Notes: generated from the sequence alone by a model not told the origin. Shown: positions 10,236 through 22,370, counted from the first letter of the stretch. The stretch is 37,792 nucleotides of DNA from Azolla pinnata (GCA_037176905.1 JBBBWG010026513.1:14936-52727), one strand, 5' to 3'. Numbers and translations: made by a program.

Positions 10236-13200
10236 ATGGCTTCTTCCGCCACAATCTCTCGTTCTTCCTCTTCTCTGCTTCGTCCTTGCACTCTCCATGC
10301 CCTTCGTTCCCTAGCGCCATCATTCTTGAAGAAAAGCCTCACTTCGTCTTCGTCTTCGTCTTCTCCCCCTAAGAGAAGATGTATTTGCATCCGTGCGCGA
10401 TCGGCTTCTTCTTCTTCTTCGTCCTTTTTGGCGGAACCGAGGAGCCATTCAAGGAAACAAGAGCGATCTCGTCCTCCCGATGAGAAGCTTGGCAAGCTCA
10501 GAAAACTCTTCGAAAGACATGGATTTGATGCTTATATCATCCCTTCTCAGGATCCACACCAGGTGAGAGAGAGAGAGAGAGAAGTGAAGTTGCCGTTGTA
10601 GGTACCTTGCCACCATGCTTGTGGATTCTTTGTGTTCCCTTTTATGTATGCACGCATGCGTATGGATTCAGGCGACGATGATTTTGAAGTCGCTGTATAT
10701 GCCTTATGTAGCCACCGTCAGCCAGGATTCTCCGGTATAATGTTGAAGCTGAGTGACTTGAAAGCAGGTCAACACTCTCAGGCTTCGATTAAATCGAGTG
10801 CAATTGCTTGTTTCACGAAGCCTCAATCGACGACATATGCTTATGTAATGGATGACGTGAAAACATCTGCTGAAACTTGTATAGTAAGATCACGTAATGG
10901 CCTACTTCAGTCTCTTTGTAGTTTAGTGGCTGTATGTGATGCCTGCCTGCTTGCTCTTATGTCAAAGCCGTGTCTTTGTTGTCACACTTCAGCCATCTAT
11001 GGTTTGGCTGGGGATTAGAGCCAATGTATTCCTGTCACACAGATACTTGATTTTACTTGAGCTAGTATAGTTCTTTAACTTTGGCACACATAGATTGTTA
11101 AGAATGGATACTGGAATCTACAATATGTTTGCTTTTATATTTTCTGGTGAAGGTACCCTCGACTTGTCCTGGAAGGCTAGTCATGGCAGAATGTTAAGAA
11201 TCTGCATAGAGATCATTGCACATGAATGCGTAGCCATGTACTGTTCAACTTCCAGAATTCGCATCGGTAGATAATCTCAAAAGCAATTTCACTTCCTTGA
11301 AAATGGAAGATACTGGAAATTTCTCATCCATGCTGAAGTACAATCAACGGTGACATGTAATCAACTTGTGATACCATTATTGGAACATGTAGCTATATAG
11401 GTGCATGCACTTCGATTTATCAAAGCTTGGCATGACTCTGTGCTGAAATTGTTATTTTTCTCACAGAGCGAGTACAGTGCAGACTGCTTCATGCGTAGGG
11501 CTTATATCTCTGGTTTTACGGGGTCTGCAGGCACAGCTGTTGTAACTAGGAAATCAGCTGCTCTTTGGACTGATGGCCGATATTTTCTGCAAGTGAGAGC
11601 CCATATCCAATCATCAATTTTTTCCAGTGATGCTTTCTAAAAGAATTTTCACTGTGCAATTTAATTTTACATTAATTTGTTTGTAATTAAAATTTATTTG
11701 CTTGAATAGGCTGAAAATGAGCTTAGTTCAGAGTGGCAGCTTATGAGAGCAGGAACAGCTGGAACCCCGTCATATGAGGAATGGTTGAGGGATCAATTAC
11801 ACCCCGGGTCAAAAGTCGCCATTGATCCTGTAATGACTTTTGCTTTCAAATCCAGAAATTAACCCTCTAGCACAGTATGAACAACACAATCTATGAAGTA
11901 TCAGTTCTTCAAGTCTTTTATTCAGTTATTTAGCCGTTGTGACTTTTTGTCCAGTTCTTGTTCTCCTCGGAGGCAGCTTCAGAGCTGAAAAGATATCTTC
12001 TCGAGAAAGATCACGATCTCATACTTCACAATTCAAATTTAGTGGATGAGATATGGGGTAATGGGAGGCCGAACTTACCTTCCTCACAATTAAGAGTCCA
12101 TGATATCAAATATGCTGGTATTGATGTGATAACAAAGCTCCAGAATTTGAGGAAAGAGCTCTCTACCGCTGGTGCCTCAGCTATAATTGTTACAATGCTG
12201 GATGAAGTTGCATGTTTGTTTAATTTGGTGAGCAATTTGACCTGTTATACATTTTCTACTATATGTTTCTCTTCCTAGAAGGTGTTGTAATATTACTATA
12301 TTATGCATGATATATATAAGGTGGAAAGGATTAGATTATGTGCTGGCCATTAACAACAAAGCGGGGAAGCTAGAATGTATCTCTTGGTTTGACAGAAAGC
12401 AGAAAGCTAATAGAGAAATTTAATCCCCCAAAACCATGTAATCAAAAGCGGCCCTAGAAAGTGCTGATAAGTCAAATTATGGAGTGGATGTGCTATGTTA
12501 AGGAAGAACTCAGTGGGGGTTAAGAACCTCCCAGACTTGCTCTACATGAAAGAAAAGAACTTACAACCGTCATTTCATATCCTGATATAGATATTTGTTG
12601 GAAAATCTGCACAGAAGAGTTTAACTACCAAGTTTCTGAAAGTTTTATGAAGATCTCAACTTCAGAACCACCAAGCTTTGGAGCTTTTTGTTGTTCTATA
12701 TTCATAACTAAAGTCATTAGTATGCTTTCCGGAAAATACCAACATCCTACCGAACCTAGCTAGGAGCACATGTTAAAGATGCAAATTAACCAGGCGTAAC
12801 CATGAAAATGCAATGGAACAACAATGCACATGATTCTATTAATACAAGAGCATAGTCAACTGAAATGTTTCACTGTATTTCTTCTCCCTTGTGGTTTCTG
12901 AGGTCCTTTTTCTGACCATTCTGGCTGAAGGACTAAGAACAATTGAGATTGTACGTCTATTACATAGTCTTCATTATTGTTGGATGCAGTGATAAAATGT
13001 GGTGCGGGTCTTTTGTTTTATCGTGTATAGTTTCCCATATAGTTCAGATGTGAAATTTACTTTCATTATAAATGTGTTACAGCGTGGTAATGATGTCCCT
13101 CACAACCCGGTTGCCTATGCTTATGCTCTTGTAGAGCTTGAGAGTGCGACTCTTTTTACCGACTTATCTAAGATCTCAGATGAAGTCTCTTCACACCTTG

Positions 13201-16200
13201 AAAGTGCACAAGTCTCAGTCAAGCCTTACACAATGATACTGGCTGAATTGGAAAGGTAAATACTTACTGAGTAGTTGCCTTTATTTGTTTCAAGTAGTTC
13301 AACATGATCTTGTGCAGATTAGGAGAAACAGGGTGCAAACTATGGTTGGATACTTCTCGTGCGAGTGTGGCAATTGTGAATGCTTTTGAAGATGCATGCG
13401 CATCGTATTATGAAAATTCTTCAAACAACAAACGATCTCAGCAAGTCAAAGAGGGATCAAATACTTCTGAGTTTGGGCATGAAAAGAATGGTCCTGCTGC
13501 TCTGCACAGAAGTTCTCCTATAACCTTTGATAAGGCAATAAAAAACTTTGCTGAACTTGAGGGTATGAAACAGGCCCATTTAAGGTTTGTTAAGCATTGG
13601 CTATTGGCTATTCTTGCTTGTCTGCTTTTATCTCTGCAGTGTAATCACAATATCTTTTGAAGGACATGTAGAAAACCCATCTAACGGCATTCACTTTGTA
13701 ATCATGTTAAGGTTATTTGTTTCTTCTGCAGAGATGCTGCAGCGTTAGCAGAATTTTGGGCTTGGCTCGAGAAAACCGTTGTAGTTGAGAAAAAAACACC
13801 CACAGAGGTAGAAGTGACAGAACAACTCCTAGAGTTCCGGTCAAAGCAAAGTGGTTTTCTTGATACAAGCTTTGATACAATAAGTGGTACATAAGCTTTA
13901 AACTTTATATTTTGCTGGCTGTCAGAATGCTAGTCTTGTTCTTCAATGTATCACCAATTGTGTAGAATTTAAAATATTGCTGATATTTTTAATATTCATG
14001 GAGTGAGGTTCCCACATATAAATGAAGTAATGGCATTCCGTTGTTTTCCATTTTTGCATATAGGCAAGGGTTTGCTTGAGTCTCTGTAAAATCTTGTGAG
14101 AGCATTATCATGGAGTCAAATTTGTTGTGTACCATTCATGATGGGCTTTTTTCAGTCCATCAAGCAACCTTTGGTGAAGCTTGCAAAATAAATTGTCTTT
14201 TCTCGGAAATGTGAATCCTCCAGGTTGCATCATTTTTTCATGGAATGTGTACTAATGCCTACCTTCTTTACAAAATAGACTCGATTTCCCATATCTAAAG
14301 ACTATCAAAGTGGAAAAAAGAAAGTAATTTGGTTGATATCATCAAATAAATTAATGAAAGGACATGGTCAGCTCCATATCTCTTGGAAGGAAGCTGCGGT
14401 AGTGTAAGGCCTTTTTCTACGCATTTCACAAGATAGATTTATTATCAGGCGCTCTTACATGGATGCATATCTATCTCATGTGCTCCACACTGAAGCTTAG
14501 GACCTTTTCATGTCAGGTAGAAAATTGAAGGACAGATATGGCCATTATGCCATCAGGGGGTGTTTGTTATGTAGTATATTTATGAAATTGAGAGCGATAC
14601 TAATACCTTTTCAAACAAGGTTTTAGCTCACTACCTATGGTAATGGATTATGAAGATCGATGTTACTTAGGATAGTTCTTACGAGATCTTAGACAGAGCT
14701 GTTAAAGGATAGCAGTTCATCTACAACTCAGAAGGGAATCCAGTAATCGGAATGTGCCATGCAGATATGATTTGTTACCCTTATTTCCATTATCAAAGGT
14801 GCCTTCCTTGTTTCAGAGATTTCTCCATCCTAGAGTCTCCCATGTTTGAGATATTCCGAAGGCAAAAGCTTCAGTCAATCTTAACAGAGGATCTTGGTTT
14901 ACTAGATGCATAGAATATTCTTGTTTGAGACAGAGAAAACATTTGAAGACATATTTTCTTGTTTTGGTCTCAATGTATTTGGCCTCTTAAAAGACGGTGA
15001 TAAAACTTCAGTTCTATTCTTTTTCTTCTTTGCCAATTCATGTTTGCAATCATGGGTTTATGCTCTTTATGACCACATTGGAAGCAAATACTTTCTTTCC
15101 CGTTGCTTTTGCTTCTAGCCCTTTGCATCACAATATTCCTTCTTGCAGTTCTTCCTCTTGTTGTGTTGGCGAAGTTAGAGGATTATCCACTCGTTTTCAA
15201 GAAAATTATTTCATTAAGGTTTGTTCCTTTTAACCCCATCAAATTTATTTCATTAAGGATGAAACCATAGGAGCTTTCCTGGTTTCAGGCGATGTCTTGC
15301 CTATATGAGTTTCTTCTTTTTCTTCTTTCTCAACCCTTGTTTCTTAAAATTTTCAATCATGTGTTTTATTCCCTCAACAACCATGTTGATAGCAAGTTAT
15401 TTGTTTTTCCTTGCCTTTCCTTCTAGACCTTTGCATCATATTTCAGTTGTGAATTTCATGCGGAAATTCCGAAATAATCATATTAATATTAACTTTCAGG
15501 TTCTGGTCCGAATGGTGCTATCATCCACTACAGAGCGGGGCCAGAAAGCTGTCGTACTGTAGATGATAAACATATGTTTCTGCTAGATAGTGGTGGTCAA
15601 TATTTGGATGGAACTACTGATGTTACAAGGACAGTCCACTTTGGAACTCCGACAGCTCATCAAATGGAATGCTACACTCGGGTTCTAAAGGTTTGCACTT
15701 ATTTGGATCTAGGTTATATCTATATGGAAAGGAGTCCAAGATACTGTTTTTATCATTTGTGAATGGTTTTGCAGGGACACATAGCTCTAGACAAAGCAGT
15801 TTTTCCTGAAGGCACCCCTGGTTTTGTGCTTGATGTCTTAGCACGTTCATCTTTATGGGAAATTGGGTTAGATTATCGCCATGGTATTGGTCTTACTGTC
15901 CATTGTTTAATTTTCATTTTTAACTGGTCATGGAAATTAATTGTCCATAGATAATAAACTGCTTTACTGCCACAGGAACTGGTCATGGAGTTGGAGCTGG
16001 GCTTAACGTTCACGAGGGACCGCAGAGTATAAGTGCTCGTTTTGGAAATATGACTGCCCTGGAATGTGGCATGATCGTGAGCAATGAGCCTGGTTATTAT
16101 GAAGATAGATCATTTGGCATCCGTATTGAGGTGATTGTTTCTTACAACTGCTATTGCTGCTAGGTTGTACTATTTGTGTTACATTTATTCTGTGCTGTTT

Positions 16201-17099
16201 CAAAATTATCATGGTTTCAATTTGGTTCTATGCTCTAGGCCCCAAAGCTAGATTCGATAATTTGTTACTTTTCTGCTATATATGCTGTTTTATGGAGATC
16301 GATTTTTTGTGTGTAAATGTCTAATCTTTAGCTGATATGTGCAGAATTTATTAGTAATTCGAGAAAGAGAAACTCCTAATCGGTTTGGGGGAACTACATA
16401 CCTTGGATTTGAGAAGCTGACGTATGTCCCAATTCAGGTATGTTGCTATTTGTTTGAACATATATTTTCAAATGTTTACAGGGTTATTGAGGGAATGTCC
16501 TGTGACGTTCCTTCTTCTTCATTGAAACATGCATGTTTAAATGATTTGGGTGCATATGAATTATCCTCAAAACATCAAAGCATGCATACGTAGGACTTAC
16601 TTGAAGTTACCACTTAATTCTTTATTTATATCGTTTGGATGCATTTTCAAAGTTGCCTCAAATGTTGGCAAAATGTTTCGCAAGAGAATGCGACTAAGTT
16701 GCATATTTGTGCAGACAAAACTCATAGATGTGTCATTGCTGTCGGACAATGAAATCGAATGGATCAACAATTATCATCAAGAAGTCTGGGAGAAGGTATT
16801 GAACTTAACTTCTATGCTGAGATAGCCAACATTTCCCATTCCAGTGAAAACACTAACGTTACATGTACCGCGTTCACTGCAATGTTTTTTGGGGATGCTC
16901 TGGTATTTAACAATCATAATACTGTCGATAACTATTATCGGAGAGTAGAAGATTGGTTCTGGGCCCCTCTCATTTTAATGTTCACTTTGAAAGGTTCACA
17001 AAACACTGAAGTGTTTTAACTTTTTGTCAGGTTTCTCCTCTGGTTCAAGGAGACACATTGGAATGGCTCAAGCAAAATACCCAACTTCTTTCCAGATGA
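10236..17099 (+). CDS. APP2: plastid-type Xaa-Pro aminopeptidase P (M24B metallopeptidase), APP2-like
   Basis: This enzyme removes N-terminal residues that precede proline. Thirteen exons: 10236-10562, 11467-11592, 11710-11829, 11955-12227, 13083-13255, 13318-13584, 13732-13886, 15500-15690, 15775-15883, 15976-16130, 16345-16437, 16715-16795 and 17031-17099. They sum to 2,139 nt (712 aa), near the length of plant plastid APP2. Residues 1 to about 80 are Ser/Arg-rich with few acids, like a chloroplast transit peptide. Two creatinase-type N domains (for example [16 protein letters not shown], and KYAGIDV before the second) precede the pita-bread catalytic domain. The five metal ligands are present: D510 (LLDSG), D521 (TDVTRT), H584 (GTGHGVG), E618 (SNEPGYY) and E632 (GIRIE). 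H593 and R630 also fit the family pattern. Start choice: ATG 10236 opens the transit-like sequence, but an in-frame ATG at 10137 and ATGs inside the upstream minisatellite are also open. The gene symbol rests on remembered similarity to the Arabidopsis plastid isoform. Confidence 0.93.
13887..15499 (+). other. large intron 7 of the aminopeptidase gene, with an internal duplication
   Basis: This 1.6 kb intron is the longest in the gene. Two stretches, about 15005-15150 and 15300-15450, are diverged copies. Each has TTTTTCTTCTTT, then (T/G)CAATCATG(G/T)GTTTA, then CTTCTAG(C/A)CCTTTGCATCA in the same order, about 300 bp apart. The true acceptor lies just downstream. No exon-like sequence is seen inside. 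Confidence 0.6.
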
Positions 17100-18000
17100 T
17101 TAACTGAGTAGGTTCTCTATCCGGTGTACTCATTTCCCTGATATTTATAGTTTTGCTACTGTGTGGCACATCCGTGATTTCAATCACATGTTTCTTGATA
17201 TGATGCTAGAAGTTGTGTACATTATTTCACATGGCGACAATATAATGCCCCAATGTTAGCATGAATCACTAAGCAAAGGCTAATAAACAAATAACAATAT
17301 TCTAACTATAGAGGTTACTATTCAAATGTTTGGGGTTGTCTGTGCACTGCAAGTAAAAGTACATCTAAGAATACCCACTAATATTATGACTACTTCCAAG
17401 ATGTCACTACCAGGTTGCCATTCCCTTTATTGCTTTGGGGATTTTCTATGGCATGGGAAAGAAAATTGCATCTATGACATATTATTCTAAGCTGTTACTA
17501 CCAAGCTGTGACACAAATACTACAACATATTATTCTAAGCTGTTACTGGCAGGTTTTGTTTTATAAGATGCCATATACATCTAGGAAGAAATTTTCTTTT
17601 AGATGCTTCTCCCTGTTTGTTCCAATACGTGACAGACAGTCAAAACAAGATTTTCTTCATCACATTTTATTGCTTTTGGAATTTTGTATGATCGGAAAAT
17701 AAAATGAATATACGAGTTTATGACGTTATTCTAAGCTGTTACTACCAGATTCTGTGCCGAATATGTCTGTTCAATTCTCAATAGACAGTTACCAATAGGT
17801 TCATCGTATTTTATTGCTTTTATTTCTATTATTATGCTTCCACTCCACTGATTTGTTGGCAGATCATATATCCACTAATTTGTTTCTATTAAGATTTTGC
17901 AACCAACATGTGACGGCAGCATCCAACTGACATGTTTTCATGCTGTTGGCAGATCAAACATCCCCTAATTTCTCGCCAAATAGAGCCACGAAAAATTTGT
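17100..18000. repeat. degenerate repeat downstream of the aminopeptidase
   Basis: TTATTCTAAGCTGTTACT(A/G)(C/G)CA occurs at about 17483, 17529 and 17725. TTTATTGCTTT(T/G)GG(A/G)ATTTT occurs at about 17427 and 17666, and TTTTATTGCTTTTATTTC near 17810. The order is kept, which indicates an imperfect duplication of about 240 bp. There is no gene here apart from the likely 3' UTR of the peptidase. Confidence 0.6.
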
Positions 18001-18021
18001 ACTTACGGCGGAGTCCGTGAT

Positions 18022-18290
18022 AAAGAAAGCCATTGAATTTGTACTATGAAATGTATCATTGCTATTCATATCCACCAGGTTTAAGCTTCCAATGCCATCT
18101 GATGAACTACATTTTGTAACAAATGGGATAATCAATTCATCTCAACATCACGTTTTACAAAAGAAAACCATTGAATTTGTACTATGAAATGTAGCATTGC
18201 TGTTCATATACACAGTTATAATCTTTCAATGCCATTTGATGGACTGCATTCTGTAACAAATGGACTTATATTGAAGTGATGATTTGCAAG
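18022..18290. repeat. 138-bp tandem duplication
   Basis: CCATTGAATTTGTACTATGA starts at 18030 and again at 18168. Each copy is followed by a matching string through TCCAATGCCAT(C/T)TGATG and TGTAACAAATGG. The two copies are only slightly diverged, so this is one of the younger duplications in the window. Confidence 0.85.
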
Positions 18291-18504
18291 CGAGTCTTCG
18301 CGTTGCGTATCATTCCTCCTACACGAGTACATCTCGTAAAAGAGCTGAAAACAGTACTGGTCCCAGGCAACGGAGTGTTCGGAGCACAAGTCTAAAGCAG
18401 ACATATTCAAGACATTCCGATTGGAGAAGCGACTGCATATGCACATCTTCAGCTTGATATCAGAAAACTCTCTTTCATTTCGCATTTCGCATCATGCGAA
18501 AATG

Positions 18505-18990
18505 GGAAGCATCAGAACCAGCCTCGGGTGCAAAGATCAAAAGAAAAGGAAGGAAACAAAATAAAGAACTGTCTCTGGACTGTTTAGACTTACTGACCGT
18601 TTAGTTCCACAACTGCTGTGGGTGTTAAGCTTACGCGATCTATATCTGCACAACCCAACATGCAGCAATCAGAGCAAATATGTAGGAGCATGAAGACAAA
18701 CTTCACCGGTATATTCAAGAGTAATGTTCGATGCATCGCTCAAAACAATGCTTCCTAACTTGGAAAGCATCGGAAAAACACAACCAGCCTCAGGTGCAAG
18801 AGATTAAGAAGGAAAGAGAAGAAATGAAAGAGTGTCCACTCTTTAGACTGTTCAGATCTATTGACCTAACGTTAGCTCCACAACTCCTGCAGCGATCAGA
18901 GTATATTATTATGTAGGAGCATGAAGGAAACATTCGGCGGTGTATCAAGAGTATACCGGTTCGATGCATTGCTCGAAATATCGCTTCCCG
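18505..18990. repeat. about 230-257 bp tandem duplication reaching into the PPR 3' end
   Basis: The first copy starts at about 18505 (GGAAGCATCAGAACCAGCCT) and the second at about 18762. Both continue through GTAGGAGCATGAAG and TCAAGAGTA and on to the PPR stop-codon region. The right-hand copy contains the real 3' UTR and last codons of the PPR gene; the left-hand copy contains their decayed equivalent. Confidence 0.75.
18715..18768 (-). pseudogene. decayed duplicate of the last codons of the PPR gene
   Basis: Read on the minus strand, this segment gives AFQVRKHCFERCIEHYS and a TGA. The functional PPR gene ends SFDVGKRYFEQCIEPVYS and TGA, so the two line up with one codon missing. It sits in the left copy of the tandem duplication. 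No upstream PPR sequence remains, so it cannot make a PPR protein, but it could supply an alternative end to a read-through transcript. Confidence 0.6.
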
Positions 18991-20741
18991 ACATCGAAGC
19001 TGCCGAATGTTCTTCCAGCGGTAAGCAGAACCCGAGAGCCATTTGGATCGATTCCGAGCGCTGAAAAGACCTTCTCCGACTCCGCCAGATATCCAGCGCG
19101 TGCAAGAAGATCCACGATGCAGATGCGATGATGAAGCGTAGGCGTAATGTTATGCTCCTCCTCCATGAGGTTAAACAGCTTAAGTCCTTCATCCACTAGC
19201 CCTGAATGGCCGCAAGCTGTCAGAATACCGACAAATATAGCTTCGTTCGGCTCGATTCCATCATCCTGCATTTCATAGAAGCATTGCAGAGCCAGGTCCA
19301 CATCGCCAGATCGCGAATACCCCTCAATCAAAGCGCCCCACGAAACAACGCTCCGAAATCGGAGCCTCGAAATCAGCCGCTGCGATTCCCTTGTGCTGCC
19401 GCACCTCATATACATATCGATCAACGCATTCTCGATGACAGGATTATGCAATCCCACTCGCACCAGCCCATCGTGAAGTATCATACCATCTTCCGATGCA
19501 CCCATGATGCCGCATGCTTTGAAGATCGTTGAATAAGTGTGCGCATTTGGGGTTATTCCGTCTTCCTGCATCTTTTGGAAGCAATCCATGGCCAAAAGCC
19601 CATCATCGTTTTGAACGAATCCTCCGATGATCGCAGTCCATGTTATCACATCAGGCTGGATACCATTCTTCTGCATATCCATAAGACCTTGTAAGGCAAG
19701 GTCAAGGCTTCCATGATGAGCATATCCTGAAATTAATGCATTCCAGGGGCCCAGTTCCCTTGCTGGAAATTCTGTCATCACACTGACTGCATCTTCGAGG
19801 CATCCGCATTTTCCATAAAAATCAACTAGAGCGGTTCCTAGCTCGTGTGCAAGGCATGCATTCATTTCCACAATCTGAAAATGGATGAGTTTGCCTTCCT
19901 TCAGAGACTGAATGCTCCCGCAGGCTTTCAATGCATTTAAAAATATCACTTTATCTAAACTGATTCCATCCTTTTGCATCTTAATATACCAGTCAAGAGC
20001 GAGAAAACCAGCTCCCTTTTGTGCATACACTGCAATTATCGATCCCCATGATACTGTATTTGGTGTTATTCCATCTTTCTTCATGTCCTCAAAATATTTC
20101 AGAGCAAGCTCCATCGCACCGATTTGAGCATAGCCAGCTATCATGGAGTTCCAAGACACAACAGTTCTATACGTTAATGTTGTGAAAACTTTATAAGCAT
20201 CTTCCAAGCTACCAGAACCACATTTTATATAGACATGTACAAGTGCATTTCCTACCATGACATCATGAAACAGAACATTGTTTTCTATTACAACATGGTG
20301 AATCAGCATGGCAAAATCCAGGGAGGTTGATGAAGCAGCCGTGCAAGCTTTTAAGCCAGCAAGACATATACATTTATTTGTATCAAAACCATTAATAATT
20401 GCTTGATGGTATAGTTCCATCGCAATCCTAGATACACCACAGTCGCCATAGGCTAAAATGATAGAGCTCCATGTATATGCACTTGGTTTAAATACAACAT
20501 TAAACACTATGGTGGCTTCGAGTAACCTTTGTGATGAAGCGAAAAGCCGAATAAGATGATTACATAAAATTTCTGTATTACCCAATTCAGAGAAAAGTAT
20601 AAGGGATTGAACTCGCCTGACAGATTCCATGTCTTTGATATTTGTTCTGGCACATTGTTGTAGAAGACAATAGGCTTGTTCCTTTGTTATCTTCCATCCT
20701 TGGAGAAGTCTCCTCTCTGTGCATTTGATGACATCCCACAT
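18945..20741 (-). CDS. PLS-class pentatricopeptide repeat (PPR) protein, intronless
   Basis: A single open frame of 598 aa from ATG 20741. A longer frame to 20774 begins with GTG right after an in-frame TAA, so it is not a credible start. PPR proteins bind organellar RNA one base per repeat and act in editing, splicing or stability in plastids or mitochondria. About a dozen repeats are visible, recognised by phrases such as VVSWNSMIAGYAQIGAMELA, WTAIIGGFVQNDDGLLAMD and GNALVHVYIKCG, in the P-L-S alternation. It ends with a short E-like tail (LHHRICIVDLLARAGYLAES, then YFEQCIEPVYS) and has no DYW deaminase domain. It could therefore be an editing factor that needs a partner, or not an editing factor. 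No clear transit peptide follows the chosen ATG, so a missed 5' exon is possible. The repeat style resembles the expanded fern and lycophyte families. Confidence 0.9.
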   Translation of the reverse strand: MWDVIKCTERRLLQGWKITKEQAYCLLQQCARTNIKDMESVRRVQSLILFSELGNTEILCNHLIRLFASSQRLLEATIVFNVVFKPSAYTWSSIILAYGDCGVSRIAMELYHQAIINGFDTNKCICLAGLKACTAASSTSLDFAMLIHHVVIENNVLFHDVMVGNALVHVYIKCGSGSLEDAYKVFTTLTYRTVVSWNSMIAGYAQIGAMELALKYFEDMKKDGITPNTVSWGSIIAVYAQKGAGFLALDWYIKMQKDGISLDKVIFLNALKACGSIQSLKEGKLIHFQIVEMNACLAHELGTALVDFYGKCGCLEDAVSVMTEFPARELGPWNALISGYAHHGSLDLALQGLMDMQKNGIQPDVITWTAIIGGFVQNDDGLLAMDCFQKMQEDGITPNAHTYSTIFKACGIMGASEDGMILHDGLVRVGLHNPVIENALIDMYMRCGSTRESQRLISRLRFRSVVSWGALIEGYSRSGDVDLALQCFYEMQDDGIEPNEAIFVGILTACGHSGLVDEGLKLFNLMEEEHNITPTLHHRICIVDLLARAGYLAESEKVFSALGIDPNGSRVLLTAGRTFGSFDVGKRYFEQCIEPVYS

Positions 20742-22370
20742 CAATATCCGAGGATGAAGATCTACCTCAGCCACTTATTCCTCTGTGCAGACTTAATGGG
20801 ATGGGATGGCTGCAGAACCCTGTTCATGATCTGAGCTGATCCGAGAATCCTAGCTTATTTTTACTGAGCTGGTTTAGAAATATGAAAATTCCTGCGCTCA
20901 TGTCATTGATTGTCTTGAATACCCAAGTTGTCTTTACTTATTTTGAAGGGATTTATAGTTAGGGGTGAGCAGAAGAAACCCTAAATAATGAACTACTCTC
21001 CACAGATCTGACGACCATGTCTTACGAAACTCCTGTTTTTATCTTTCCTCGTGATTCGACTTTTCTGAGAAACTCTGTTCCTTGCAGCCGTACTGAATGT
21101 TTCTTAAGTCCTCCAATCTGTTAAACCCTAGTTAACTCTTAAGAAATTGGGAGGTTGTAAATCTTTGTTGAACTTGGAGTTAGCATATCCCTGTATTTCT
21201 CCTTAATCCTCTTCAACCCTAGACAATCATGTACACAAAAACATGCTCCCATGAATTTTGCAGACCCAATTACATACATGCTCATCACAATTTAATATAG
21301 CACATGAGAGAACCGCAAAGCCTCCAGTAGAAGGCTTTTGATATTGCCAAAAGAGGGGGAAGGCTAGCTTGGGTATTATGGAAATAAGCCATGATAATAG
21401 AACAATGATGTGCTAATACCGTTTTTATATTTGTATATTTTGACATTCATCAATTAGTAAGTTTCTTTGCCTTGAGAAAAGGACTCATAATAGGTAAAGA
21501 CATACATTAATCATGAATCATACATCCTGATTTTCAGTGTATACCTTGGGCACAATTCGAGATCATGGGGCAATTCAACATACAGAACTATTTGCAAATT
21601 ACCAATGTTTGCAGTAGTAATGAGAACCACAACTTGGTTTGTAATTTCAGCAAATAAAGAAGGTTTTTTTTACATGTAAACCCACTGAGATAATGGGTCC
21701 TAAATTTATACATATTCATATATTTTACAAGCATCGAAAACTTTAATTGGATTTCTCTTTCAAAGGAAAGAAAGTATACATCTCCAGTGCAATGGCAAGG
21801 GAGACATTACGTGATTACAATGGTGAAAGCTTTTTTCAAAGTGAAACACAGTTTCGTTACAGGCTTTGTTCTGGTCTTTTTGAAAGAATCTATTTGCCTT
21901 TGGCTTTTCACTGCAAAAAACTTGCATTTAGATGTTTCGTCGATGAAAAGGCATTGTTTGCGTTAGCAGGACAGCTGATTGAGGAAAAAACAGTGCGTGG
22001 ATGGATTTCCGATGAAGCCACATTTCTTGTTTGCCCAGTTGATCAAGGATTGATGTAGCCCATGGTCCTTTTATACTCTATCTCTTCTTTTAAAGTTAAA
22101 TTGTCTGAAAGCCAATCACCACTGGTTCCCCGTTGCTTGAAATTCAAGCAGTTCTTTGAACCTGCTGTGCCAAAAACTGCCCAAAACAAAACCAATTTCT
22201 CAACCCACACCTAGCAGATAATATGAATAAGTAGTGCTTGGAATTATTTAAAGCTTAAATCTAGTAAGACATTCTCAATAGCATAAATGAGACAGAAATT
22301 TTAGTTCTTGATATGATTTTCATCACCCCATATTGTGATCTATACGCTGAGCTAACTATCTTATCCCTAT
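20742..22370. other. spacer between the PPR gene and the INCENP 3' end
   Basis: AT-rich with no firm gene. A plus-strand frame from ATG 21792 to TAG at 22058 (88 aa) is protein-like and holds a Cys/Phe-rich middle, but I recognise no family. It runs antisense to the likely INCENP 3' UTR. AAACCCTA-type words occur at 20976-20984 and 21123-21131, upstream of the PPR gene; such telo-box-like words are common in promoters of plant housekeeping and organelle-protein genes. Confidence 0.45.
20976..20984 (+). promoter_or_regulatory. telo-box-like AAACCCTAA
   Basis: An exact AAACCCTAA lies 235 bp upstream of the PPR start codon, with a related AAACCCTAG at 21123-21131. In plants this element is bound by TRB/Myb-type factors and is enriched near start sites of translation and organelle genes. 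A nine-base match may be chance. Confidence 0.3.

Noticed and set aside
10632-11018. A 128-codon plus-strand frame inside aminopeptidase intron 1
   Set aside because: It has no ATG start and no family resemblance. The flanking exons join perfectly without it (the PHQ codons directly before SEYSADC), matching the known family sequence.
21792-22058. An 88-codon ATG-started frame as a separate gene
   Set aside because: Not counted as a gene: no recognised family, no splice partners, and it runs antisense to the likely INCENP 3' UTR. It was kept only as a note in the spacer entry.
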